Assembly (NCBI GenBank): GCA_041391725.1
Contig: JAWKNL010000016.1
Location: forward strand, 1-64,000
DNA length: 64,000 bases
Reading direction: 5' to 3'
Origin: JAGQVA01 sp041391725
GTDB lineage: Bacteria > Bacteroidota > Bacteroidia > J057
Positions within the stretch are counted from its first letter, which is position 1; every line of letters starts with the position of its first letter. The position numbers were made by a program, and so were the translations under genes. Below, one piece after another: positions 53,208-62,084 of this stretch. The notes below the pieces were generated by a model. The model was given only the letters and a program-made list of their open reading frames with translations, had not been told where the DNA came from and did no database searches.

Positions 53208-54299
53208 TCACCCAAACAACTCAATTTTCCGCCTGAGGTGGTTGCCGGAAGAATGTGCGATGAGGCCCTGGTGCTGAAGTCGCCCGATAATGGCGCTGAC
53301 CGGAGTTTTGAATTTTTGGGCGAATGTTATTAATTGGGATTCGGTATAGGGAGCGTTTTCAAGGATTTCTGTCCACTCACTTTCTTTCAGCAGGCATTTT
53401 GCAGCGAAACGGTCGGCTTCTTCTTCTTTTTTGAGGTCTGTTTCTGTGCCCGCAACATTTTCCAGAAAAATATCCTTTTTCCCATGTTCGAGGATATGGC
53501 CCGCTTCGTGAAAGAAGGTAAACCAAAAATGATCGTCGGTCTTATATCTTCCCGACAACTGGATGAGGGGGCGGTTGTGAAACCACCTGGAGGCGCCGCT
53601 AACAGGCGCCTTGGGTAAATTGGGCGTATATACGACAGCCACTCCGGCTGTAGCGCAGATTGTTTGCAGCTTTGCCGCAAAATCTTCGGGAAATTCGAAT
53701 GCAAGTTGTTTGACCTTTTCGAGGCTTTCTTTAAAAAGTTTTTTGTTGTATAGGGCCAGGTTTAACTTTTGTGCTTCAAGTTCGCCCATTCGTAGCCAGG
53801 CAGATATAGCGTAGGGATTCTGAGTATGAGCTAAAGAAATCCGGAATGCCACAGATACTTCCTCATCCACATAGATTCTTTTCCATTCCTCCGGAGAGGC
53901 CACTCCGAAAAATGAAAGAATAGCATCCACCAGAATATGCTTTTCGGTAGCTTGGGGTAACCAGCCCAACTTTTTCATTTGGGTTACCGGAAAGTTTTGA
54001 AGCCACGCGTTGTTTTGAATGTATGATTCTTTTTGTTCTATCTCATACAATGCTTTTCGGTATTCTTTCTCTCTGTTTATCCAGAAACCCGCAGGTATTC
54101 CGAGCACCTTTTCAAGTTGAAAAGCGGTAGCTGTCGAAACCGGTTCCCGGCCCTTGATGATGTCGTTTACTTTTTCCTTTGGTCTGCCCATGCGTTCAGC
54201 TAATTCTGCCTGGGACATCCCCAAAACATCAATTGTCTCCTGAATGGTATCTCCGGGGGGCGAAAGTAATTCTCGTTCTATTTGGCTTGCGTTGCGCAT
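53208..54299 (-). CDS. XRE-ImmA fusion antitoxin (HigA-like)
   Basis: 363 residues. An N-terminal helix-turn-helix covers about residues 20-75 (MSQAELAERMGRPKEKVNDIIKG, GFWINREKEYRKAL). The C-terminal half is an ImmA/IrrE-type metallo-endopeptidase with HxxxH zinc binding in FFHEAGHILEHGKKD (HEAGH at about residue 265), followed by EEADRFAAKCLL. HigA antitoxins with ImmA domains are known in Bacteroidota. Its start lies 13 bp after the stop of the upstream HigB-like gene on the same strand. The protein probably represses its operon and neutralises the toxin. Stop overlaps no neighbour; the response regulator ends 18 bp away. Confidence 0.85.
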   Translation of the reverse strand: MRNASQIERELLSPPGDTIQETIDVLGMSQAELAERMGRPKEKVNDIIKGREPVSTATAFQLEKVLGIPAGFWINREKEYRKALYEIEQKESYIQNNAWLQNFPVTQMKKLGWLPQATEKHILVDAILSFFGVASPEEWKRIYVDEEVSVAFRISLAHTQNPYAISAWLRMGELEAQKLNLALYNKKLFKESLEKVKQLAFEFPEDFAAKLQTICATAGVAVVYTPNLPKAPVSGASRWFHNRPLIQLSGRYKTDDHFWFTFFHEAGHILEHGKKDIFLENVAGTETDLKKEEEADRFAAKCLLKESEWTEILENAPYTESQLITFAQKFKTPVSAIIGRLQHQGLIAHSSGNHLRRKIELFG

Positions 54300-54312
54300 G
54301 ATATATTCTTAA

Positions 54313-54645
54313 TTAGTGATAATCCTCAATTTCAAGAATTCTTATAGCAGTCACTTTTCCCCAGTCTAACCCACCATCTTCTTTTTGGGGTAAAGGTTTA
54401 TGGTCGGGCTCAAAAATCAGCCGAAAATTTGCAGATACATCAACCGCTAATTCTCCTTGCCTGTCTCCTTTCAATTCATGGCAATTAGCAGCCAGAATCC
54501 ACCTCATAACTTCCAGTGTATCCGCAGCTTCCAATTCTTTCATCCTTTGGTTAACCTTTTTCGATCTCTGACCAAAAGCTTTTGCCAGTTCTTTCGGAAT
54601 TGTCAACTGCTTTTGAAGCTTATTGGATTTATACGTAATTTTCAT
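54313..54645 (-). CDS. RelE/HigB-like toxin
   Basis: 110 residues with the compact RelE/ParE-superfamily fold: ITYKSNKLQKQLTIP at the start, CHELKGDRQGELAVDVSANFRLIFEPD in the middle (read in parts), and GKVTAIRILEIEDYH at the end, the classic EIxDYH terminus of HigB proteins that cut mRNA on the ribosome. It precedes the XRE-ImmA antitoxin gene by 13 bp; toxin-first order is the usual one for higBA. Confidence 0.85.
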   Translation of the reverse strand: MKITYKSNKLQKQLTIPKELAKAFGQRSKKVNQRMKELEAADTLEVMRWILAANCHELKGDRQGELAVDVSANFRLIFEPDHKPLPQKEDGGLDWGKVTAIRILEIEDYH

Positions 54646-54712
54646 TCAATTGTGCAAAATATTAACGGAAAAGGTTAATAAAAATATATACAATAATACA
54701 GATATTATTTGA

Positions 54713-55165
54713 ATGATCCAATCATTAGTACAAAACTACCTGCACATCGTTTTCAGTACCAAGTACAGACAGCCGCTGATACATCCACCTGTGGAGCAGG
54801 AACTTCACGCCTATATGGGCGGAATATGTAACCGGCTGGAATGTCAATCCATCATCGTAGGAGGTTACACAGATCACATCCACATTTTATGTAAACTTTC
54901 TAAAAAAATAGCCCTGATGAAGTTGCTGGAAGAGGTGAAGTCTCATTCTTCCAAATGGATAAAGACCAAAGGCAAAGGGTATGAAAATTTTTACTGGCAG
55001 GATGGATATGGTGCTTTTTCCGTGAATCCGGCGGAAGTGGACAGGGTAATATCTTATATAGCGAATCAGCACAAACATCACTCCAGGAAAACATTTCAGG
55101 ATGAGTACAGGGGTTTTTTAAAAAAATATAATGTCGCGTTTGATGAACGATATGTCTGGGATTGA
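54713..55165 (+). CDS. Y1 transposase (IS200/REP-associated tyrosine transposase type)
   Basis: 150 residues of the Y1 HUH transposase family. The HUH metal site is GGYTDHIHILCKLSKK (His-Ile-His), and the catalytic Tyr is in VISYIANQHKHHSRK, the normal spacing. YLHIVFSTKYRQPLI is the usual opening. No tnpB or accessory gene follows. Immediately downstream are three copies of a strong palindromic repeat (55211-55580), so this may be a REP-associated transposase, or an IS200 remnant. The gene is full length. Confidence 0.85.
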   Translation: MIQSLVQNYLHIVFSTKYRQPLIHPPVEQELHAYMGGICNRLECQSIIVGGYTDHIHILCKLSKKIALMKLLEEVKSHSSKWIKTKGKGYENFYWQDGYGAFSVNPAEVDRVISYIANQHKHHSRKTFQDEYRGFLKKYNVAFDERYVWD

Positions 55166-55680
55166 TTATGCCGCCCATTCAGGGCTTGGCATGAATCTAC
55201 GATTCTTTAAATCGATGGCCTTTGGCCACCGGTAGGTGATAACGCCCTTTCAGGGCTTTCTTTCAGCAAATCCCAAAGCCCTGAAAGGGCGACATATCTT
55301 CAGGAATGGGTGGCTAGCCCATTCCTGGAGAGGAATGATCGATGGCCTTTGGCCACCGGTAGGTGATAACGCCCTTTCAGGGCTTTCTTTCAGCCAATCC
55401 CAAAGCCCTGAAAGGGCGACATATCTTCAGGAATGGGTGGCTAGCCCATTCCTGGAGAGGAATGATCGATGGCCTAACGCCACCGGTAGGTGATGACGCC
55501 CTTTCAGGGCTTTCTTTCAGCCAATCCCAAAGCCCTGAAAGGGCGACATATCATTAGGAATGGGTGGCTAGCCCATTCCGGTTATAGCAATGGATGTCTA
55601 GCCCATTCCAGTATTCAAACCATAAAAAGGCCGATTTCTCCAAGTTTATTTTAAAACCAATTCCCAAATTTGGTGACATA
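55166..55680 (+). repeat. Three tandem copies of a 127-bp palindromic repeat
   Basis: Units start at 55211, 55338 and 55465; the first two are 127 bp and nearly identical, the third shorter, ending about 55580, followed by a partial copy to about 55612. Each unit has three palindromes: GGCCTTTGGCC (GGCCTAACGCC in the third unit), a perfect stem CGCCCTTTCAGGGCTTT with its complement, and GGAATGGG with CCCATTCC. The unit is about 45 bp after the transposase stop. These are typical of repetitive extragenic palindromes. No gene is inside; short frames are artefacts. Confidence 0.85.
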
Positions 55681-56325
55681 ATGTTTATTCAAAGAACGAT
55701 TATGCGTAAAGCCACCAGATTTTTGAAGTCGCCGGATATCGATAAAATTCCTCTTCCCACAAGCAGGATCAGGCAGATATTCTACAAACGCATAAATCCC
55801 ATCTCCGATTTTGGTGAACTCAAAACCCCGCACAAAGAGGACGACCTCAACAGCTACCACCAACTCATCGAAAGGTTTGATTTCCCCGCTGATATCCAAC
55901 AGACCTGGAGTCATTTTATCAATCGCAAACCTTCCGAAATCTGGTCGGGCCCCTATAATTCTTTTCTGTTTGCCCATTCAAAAATTACACAGGACTTCTA
56001 TTACCTCCACGACCCAAGGGCGGTGTCTCTCCATGAAGGAATGCAATCTTTTACTCTTTTCAGGCTCTCTATTCCGCTGACAATCATCGCAATGGAAATT
56101 ATTTAGAAATTAATCCGAAGCACGTTCCGCCACCTTGCTTATATCGAAGGAGGTATGTTCCGGGGGATCCGGGCTGGAGTTTGTGAGCAAATCGAGGAAG
56201 CACCCGTGGGATTATTCATTCTAGTTTTTACCGCGCAGAAAAGCCCGGTTTTCAGGCTTATTCCTTATCAGTTTTTCCACAAAAAATTGATCGCTGTATC
56301 TCATCAGGGATGAAGGCAAATATTT
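55681..56325 (+). pseudogene. Frameshifted gene of unknown function
   Basis: From ATG 55681 (MFIQRTIMRKATRF) a frame of about 142 residues runs to 56106 (FADIQQTWSHFINRK-type helical part, then IWSGPYNSFLFAHSKITQDFYYLHD read in parts). Beyond the stop other frames continue with related-looking sequence (AYIEGGMFRG, SPVFRLIPYQFFHKKLIAVSH) up to about 56325, so the gene seems broken by frameshifts. The start could be 55594 or 55681. The family is not recognised. It opens the decayed block and lies next to the epimerase pseudogene in the same orientation. Confidence 0.4.
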
Positions 56326-56344
56326 AGCAACAAAACACATCGAT

Positions 56345-57290
56345 ATGAATACCTCAGAAGCAAAAAACCGTCTTCGTAACGGGGCTCCACGGTATGTTGT
56401 AAACCAACGTTGTCATCGAATTGCTGGCGCAGGGCTATCGTGTAAAGGCCATGGTTCAGCCCGGCGTGAGTTCGAAACGCTCTCCGGGCTGAAGGCGTGA
56501 AAATCTCATTGTGTATGCAGACCTGCTCGAACCGGTGAAAATCCTTCGACTCGGATGAAAGGCTGCGATTATGTCATTCGCCATATTGCAGCTTACATGC
56601 CGCCTCCTGGCCTTCCCGGTCGCCCCGGCTTGGAAGTAAATGTAACCGGTACGCAAACATAGTCAATGCGGCGATTTATCATCAGGTCAATACAGGTTTG
56701 TTCATATTTCCAGTTCCAATACACGAAGTCCTGATTCCAAAGCTCAACCCGGCACGGAAACCAGCCCGTGGAGAGACCAGGGATGGATTATGCGCTTTCC
56801 AAGAAAATGGCTCAATAATCATAGAAAAAGCTATAAAAGAAGATGGATTGCCGGCGATTCTCTGCCCCGGATTTATGTCGGGTCTCTACGATACAACGCC
56901 GACTTCGGAGAGTTGCTGATCAAAGCATGGAATTGTGAACTGAAATTTTGAAAATTCGCAGGTAAAATTTGTCTCGGCTAAAGACGTCGCAAAGCGCTAT
57001 TGGTCAATGCACTATTGATGTTCCCGTAGGCGAAACCTTATCTGCGGAAACCAGAATCTTGGAGTTCAGGAACTCTTTCAGATGACAGAGGATGTAACTG
57101 GTATTCCGGCAAAACCTAAAAAAGAGTTATCCCCGGTTGTCGAATTCGCAGGATTTATGATGGATCTCTGGGGAAGAACCGTGCTAAGGCAAAACTGCTC
57201 ATCAGTTTTACTAAGGCCAAAACGCCAACATGCGAACGGGGTTTACAAAGCAGACAAAGCAACCAGGCAGTTGAAAAATGCCGCAAACTG
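56345..57290 (+). pseudogene. NAD-dependent epimerase/dehydratase, decayed
   Basis: Homology runs through several frames and stops. After the start near 56345 the frame reads KTVFVTGLHGML and, past a stop, TNVVIELLAQGYRVKAMVQPGVSSK, the Rossmann opening of extended SDR proteins. Later pieces are ADLLEPVKIL, PGLEVNVTGT, EDGLPAILCPGFMSGLYDTTPTS (read in parts, the family block with Gly-Pro-Tyr-Asp position) and NLGVQELFQMTEDVTGIPAKPK. The order matches an intact epimerase of about 320 residues, so the gene is old but colinear. Its substrate is unknown. Confidence 0.6.
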
Positions 57291-57349
57291 ATCTCCGGAA
57301 AGCACACAGAAACATACCTATATGGTTTGGTAAAAACGGATATCTCAAC

Positions 57350-58210
57350 AAAGATGGACAACAATTTTTCAGGCATAAGGTAGTCCTGATTACAGGATCA
57401 ACTCCAGGAATTCGGCGTTAATTTCAATTTCCGCAGCGAAGATGCTGAAAGCTGCGTCAAGCAAGCCGTTATCACCTGTAGAATGCGAACGCTGGTATAG
57501 AAGCCTGAAGCGAGCTGAAATCCGCTGGGAACAGCGGTTTCGCAGGGCGATGGCTTGGTAGAGATGTGCAGGCGATGATCGGGCAAAACGTCACACAGGT
57601 AAAACGGCGACTGGACATATTAATCTGGTAACGCCGCCTCAAATTTGAAGATTCATTCCGGAGGACTACCCCTGAAACGCTTCAGCAAATCCTTCAGGTC
57701 AATTCTTTCTTCTCTCGCGGCTTATCCTGTAAAAGCTCCTGGGAAGCACTACAGCAGACACAGGGAAGCGTTATCTGATCGGGAGTCACGATTATCAGCC
57801 TGCCTGGAGCAGGCATTTACCCGCTGCTGTAATGCGCTCGCCGCCATTCAGCATTTTGAAGCCGTAATTTTTTCCTCATCATATTCATATAGGCCTGATG
57901 TCGGTTGATGAAAACGATGAACATTCTGGTATCCTGAACGGGAATTTAAGAAAAACCCCGTTTCCCGACAGAAAGATGTACTGGCAGCCGCAGGAAGTAG
58001 TGGCTCGTGCCCAATGCGAATGGCAGAGCACAGAATCCGCCAAGGTCACACGCCACTAGGAGTAATGATGATATGCTACTTCTGTAAGCTCATTTTCTCT
58101 GTTGAGTTGATTCCGGCCCGTAGAAACCGCACAAATCGCTGCCTCGTTTTAGTCTCAGGATTCCGATTGTTTTTGATGGCAGAAGAAGTAGATGTGGCAG
58201 ATCGCTGAGC
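57350..58210 (+). pseudogene. Short-chain dehydrogenase, decayed
   Basis: Starts with MDNNFSGI and then, across a frame change, VVLITGSTPGIG, the SDR nucleotide-binding motif. Further pieces in changing frames include GIEALSELKSAGN-like sequence, TPETLQQILQVNSFF, SWEALQQTQGSVI, LPGAGIY and a region near 57980 reading DRKMYWQPQEVVARA. The order fits a classical SDR of about 280 residues, but stops and shifts occur every 60-150 bases, so it cannot be expressed. It lies after the epimerase remnant in the same orientation, suggesting a former operon. Confidence 0.5.
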
Positions 58211-58229
58211 GTTCCGGTCTTTTCTTTTG

Positions 58230-58730
58230 AAAACACCTTTAGAGGCAAAGATTCGGGTGAATAGTGATCAGCAAAAGCGCAATCACCATTCCGATAAACC
58301 CGTAAGCAATGCCTTCCCTGCGGGTCAGGCGTTATTTTCAGTTCAAAGAATGGCGGCATTGATCGACAGTCGTAATATTTCACAGGCGAAAGGGCCTGAC
58401 CCAGGCAGCACCGTTGAGAAGGGCACCAGCGCCTCCGCGGCGTTTTTTGCACCGCACACAGCACTCTGAGAGAGATTTCCCGTATTTCTCACTATGCGCA
58501 TCGATTGAGAGCAGCTCTTCCAGAAACTCTCCACAGTCAGGTCGTATTTGGATGCCCTCGACCAGATCATCGTAGAGTTTCCGCGACTCCATCTGAAGCG
58601 CCCGAAAGCACGTCAATATACTGGGCCATATATACAGGAGCCTGAGCAAAACAATGGCAAATACAATGCAGAGAATCCTGTCAGGCGCGCGCCACGGATC
58701 GAGACGGGGAGAAAGAATAGACATATACAA
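58230..58730 (-). pseudogene. Decayed membrane-protein remnant
   Basis: Minus-strand frame from ATG 58730: a membrane-like stretch (ILCIVFAIVLLRLLYIWPSIL, read in parts) followed by a charged segment and Gly-rich part (RCKKRRGGAGALLNGAAW). Other frames further down carry EGIAYGFIGMVIALLLITIH. This looks like a small membrane protein broken by frameshifts. No family is recognised. It is opposite in orientation to the SDR remnant and the same as the HAD remnant. Confidence 0.3.
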
Positions 58731-58770
58731 CAGCTAAGGGTACAGAACCTAAGGTAAGGAGAAAATATGA

Positions 58771-59392
58771 TCACGGAAACAGCCGCAGCAATTCTTCGGG
58801 TGTCTCTACCAGGAATGTCGGATTGTGAGAATGAAGTAATTCAGGAGAATTAAATCCCCAGGAAACAGCAACGGCATCTATCCCCGCACTTGCAGTACTG
58901 ATCCCTGATCCTTATCGCCGATCATCACTCTCAGTTCAGCGGGAGCAAAACCGAAGGTTTTTTTTCATGATCTTACGTATCACCGCGACTTGCCAAACAG
59001 AGAATCGTACAGACAACCAAAACCTGAAGTTCGTGCTGAAGGAGAAAATCCCTGACGCTGTCTTTTGAGTTGGAAGTGAGAATACCCATCCGGTATCCAC
59101 GGTTGCGGAGACTCCGCAGAATATCGGGGATGCCTGTAATAGGCTTTACCTGATCCATATATTTTTTGAATCCGAGGCGCGCCTTTCTGACAAATGAAGG
59201 TACCTGATGCCACGAGAGGCCTGAGATTTTGAGCAATTCGGGGATGGACTTGTGTTTCAGGTGAATAATTTCCTGCCGGGTTACGCGGGGAAGGTTAAAT
59301 TCGGGGGCAAGTTCGTGCATGATTTGTTCGGCAACAATCAATGTGTCTGCAACAGTTCCGTCAAAATCAAATATTAGCAACTTCCTTTGCAT
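58771..59392 (-). pseudogene. HAD-family phosphatase, frameshifted
   Basis: From ATG 59392 the protein starts with the classical HAD motif KLLIFDFDGTVADT (nucleophile Asp) and continues to GIPDILRSLRNRGYRMGILTSNSKDSV (motif II, read in parts). Then the frame is lost; related pieces in other frames are RVIRKIMKK, FGFAPAEL, VMIGD (motif IV), and a C-terminal frame reading GIDAVAVSWGFNSPELLHSHNPTFLV ending in a stop at 58771. About 205 residues would be present if repaired, similar to phosphoglycolate phosphatase-like HAD enzymes. Decay or local sequence error. Confidence 0.65.
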
Positions 59393-59516
59393 ACGTTTTC
59401 CCAGAATAATATTCTCCCGAATAAAAGGTAATGACTGTGTAAATTAACCAATCATTTGCGAACTTACCATGAATAATGCAACTGATAAGTTCAAATATTT
59501 AACCTAAACATACTCC

Positions 59517-61904
59517 ATGACCCTTGCCAGAAAATTTTTCATTCTTACAATCACGGCTGTAATTGTTTCCGTTTTCAATGCTCTCCCTGCATTTGCCCAG
59601 GGGCTCACCGTTGAGCAAATCATGCAGGATCCCAAGTGGATTGGTTCCGCTCCCGACAATGTACACTGGTCTCCTGACGGGCGGATGATTTATTTTGACT
59701 GGAATCCTGAAAATGCAGATGCTGATTCGCTCTACGCTTTTACGATCGGCGGCAAATCTCCTGAAAAAGTATCCATCGCCTCCCGCCGTGCAATGGCTGA
59801 TCCTGAGGGAGATATGAATACAGCCAAAACCCAGATGGTTTATGAAAAAAACGGAGATATTTTTATTCTTTCCCTCACAGACGGTACACTCAGGCAGATT
59901 ACCCATACCGTTGACCGTGAATCCCGCCCTGTGTTTGACCTTACAGGGAAAATGATTTTCTACCAGAAAGACAACAATGTTTATTCCCACGACATACAGA
60001 CCGGTGCAACCAGCCAGCTCACCGATTTTCGCTCAGGCACCGACAACAGCGGCGAGAATGAAAAAAAAGACCCCCAGCAGCGCTGGGTCAGCCAGCAGGA
60101 ACTTTCCCTTATGAAAGTACTCAGAGAACGGAAGGAAGAAAATGAAGCGGCAAAAACCCAACGTGATCTTCTTCAGCCAACACGTCCCTCTCCCTACTAT
60201 TTCGGGAAAAAGAACCTTCAGGCAGTACAGATTTCGCCCGGTGGAAAATACGTTACTTTCCGGCTGGCACAGTCCCCCTCCGGTGTGGTCAATACCGAAG
60301 TTCCCGCCTATGTACGTGAATCGGGCTATACAGAAGAACTTCGCGCTTACCCCAAAGTAGGCAGCCCGCTGACAACCTCTCAGAGTTTTTTATACGACCT
60401 GACCCGCGATACTGTCATCACGATCAGCACCGACAGCCTTCCCGGTATTTATACCCTTCCTGCATTTCTGGCCGAATATGGCAAATCTACCGAAGCCAAA
60501 ACCGCCAGAGAAACCCAGATTACCAGCATTCACTGGTCTCCCTCCGAAGAATACGCCATAGCTGAAGTGCGCGCACTCGATTTTAAAGACCGGTGGATTG
60601 CCCGGATCGATCTTCAGACCGGAAGACTGACAACTCTCGATCATCAGCACGACGAGGCGTGGATCGGTGGCCCCGGTATCCCGTGGTTTGTTGGCGCATC
60701 TGCTGCCACAGGGTGGCTTCCCGACAACCAGCAGTTTTATTTTGTCTCCGAAGCAACCGGATATGCCCATTTATATACGGTGAATGTGCTTTCGGGGGAG
60801 AAAAAACAAATTACCTCAGGGAATTACGAGGTGTTTAATCCGCAGATTTCCAGAGACGGAAAAAGCTGGTACTTCACCAGCAGTGCCGTTCACCCCGGAG
60901 AAAGACATTTCTATAAAATGCCCCTGAGTGGTGGTGAAGCCGTAAAGCTGACATCGATGGCGGGCAATAATGAGGTTTCGCTTTCGCCAGACGAAAAGTA
61001 CCTGGCAATCCGGTACTCCTCCGGCAACAAGCCCTGGGAGTTATTTCTGCAGGACAATAAGCCCGGCGCAAAACCTAAACAGATTACGCATTCTCTGTCC
61101 GGCGATTTTAAGGCTTATCCCTGGAGAGAGCCCGAATATATCACCTTCGAAGCCCGCGACGGAGCGACGGTTCACGCCCGGCTTTACAAACCCAACAATC
61201 CGCAAAAGGGCGGTGCCGCAGTGATATTTGTTCACGGAGCGGGGTATCTGCAAAATGCCCATAAATGGTGGAGCAATTATTTCCGCGAATATATGTTTCA
61301 CAACCTCCTTGCCGACAAGGGTTATACGGTGCTGGATATCGACTACCGGGCAAGTGCAGGATATGGACGAGACTGGCGCACGGCTATTTACCGGCATATG
61401 GGAGGCAAAGACCTCTCAGATCAGATCGACGGGACAAAATACCTGATAAATAACCACGGCATTGACCCTGAAAGAATAGGTATCTACGGCGGATCATACG
61501 GAGGATTTATTACGCTGATGGCCATGTTTACCGAACCTGATGTATTTGCGGCAGGCGCGGCACTGAGGCCGGTTACCGACTGGTCGCATTACCATCATCA
61601 ATATACGGCGGCTATTCTCAATTCGCCGCAGGATGACAGCCTGGCCTATGTGCGAAGTTCTCCGATTTACCACGCCGAAGGATTAAAAGGCGCGCTCCTG
61701 ATCTGCCATGGAATGATCGATACCAATGTTCATTTTCAGGATGCAGTGCGCCTTTCGCAGCGACTGATTGAGCTGGGAAAGGAAAACTGGGAACTTGCCG
61801 TTTATCCGATGGAAAGCCATGGCTTTGAAGAGGCCTCAAGCTGGACGGATGAGTACAAGCGGATACTGAAACTCTTTGAAAGGGAGTTGAACGGACGATT
61901 TTGA
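59517..61904 (+). CDS. S9 family prolyl oligopeptidase-like peptidase
   Basis: 795 residues with an N-terminal signal (FFILTITAVIVSVFNALPAFAQ, read in parts). Residues ~40-520 form a beta-propeller with repeated blades (NVHWSPDGRMIYFDW, TQMVYEKNGDIFIL, GLPDNQQFYFVS-type units), then an alpha/beta hydrolase domain: nucleophile Ser in IYGGSYGGFITLMAMF, Asp in GMIDTNVHFQDA, His in YPMESHGFEEASS. This is the DPP IV/acylaminoacyl-peptidase group, which cuts short peptides and is common in secreted or periplasmic form in Bacteroidota. A standalone gene; the decayed HAD gene lies divergently upstream. Confidence 0.9.
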   Translation: MTLARKFFILTITAVIVSVFNALPAFAQGLTVEQIMQDPKWIGSAPDNVHWSPDGRMIYFDWNPENADADSLYAFTIGGKSPEKVSIASRRAMADPEGDMNTAKTQMVYEKNGDIFILSLTDGTLRQITHTVDRESRPVFDLTGKMIFYQKDNNVYSHDIQTGATSQLTDFRSGTDNSGENEKKDPQQRWVSQQELSLMKVLRERKEENEAAKTQRDLLQPTRPSPYYFGKKNLQAVQISPGGKYVTFRLAQSPSGVVNTEVPAYVRESGYTEELRAYPKVGSPLTTSQSFLYDLTRDTVITISTDSLPGIYTLPAFLAEYGKSTEAKTARETQITSIHWSPSEEYAIAEVRALDFKDRWIARIDLQTGRLTTLDHQHDEAWIGGPGIPWFVGASAATGWLPDNQQFYFVSEATGYAHLYTVNVLSGEKKQITSGNYEVFNPQISRDGKSWYFTSSAVHPGERHFYKMPLSGGEAVKLTSMAGNNEVSLSPDEKYLAIRYSSGNKPWELFLQDNKPGAKPKQITHSLSGDFKAYPWREPEYITFEARDGATVHARLYKPNNPQKGGAAVIFVHGAGYLQNAHKWWSNYFREYMFHNLLADKGYTVLDIDYRASAGYGRDWRTAIYRHMGGKDLSDQIDGTKYLINNHGIDPERIGIYGGSYGGFITLMAMFTEPDVFAAGAALRPVTDWSHYHHQYTAAILNSPQDDSLAYVRSSPIYHAEGLKGALLICHGMIDTNVHFQDAVRLSQRLIELGKENWELAVYPMESHGFEEASSWTDEYKRILKLFERELNGRF

Positions 61905-61919
61905 TTACAGATCGCAGAT

Positions 61920-62062
<143 letters not shown>

Positions 62063-62084
62063 TGCAGGTACGGCCAGTTTGGGC

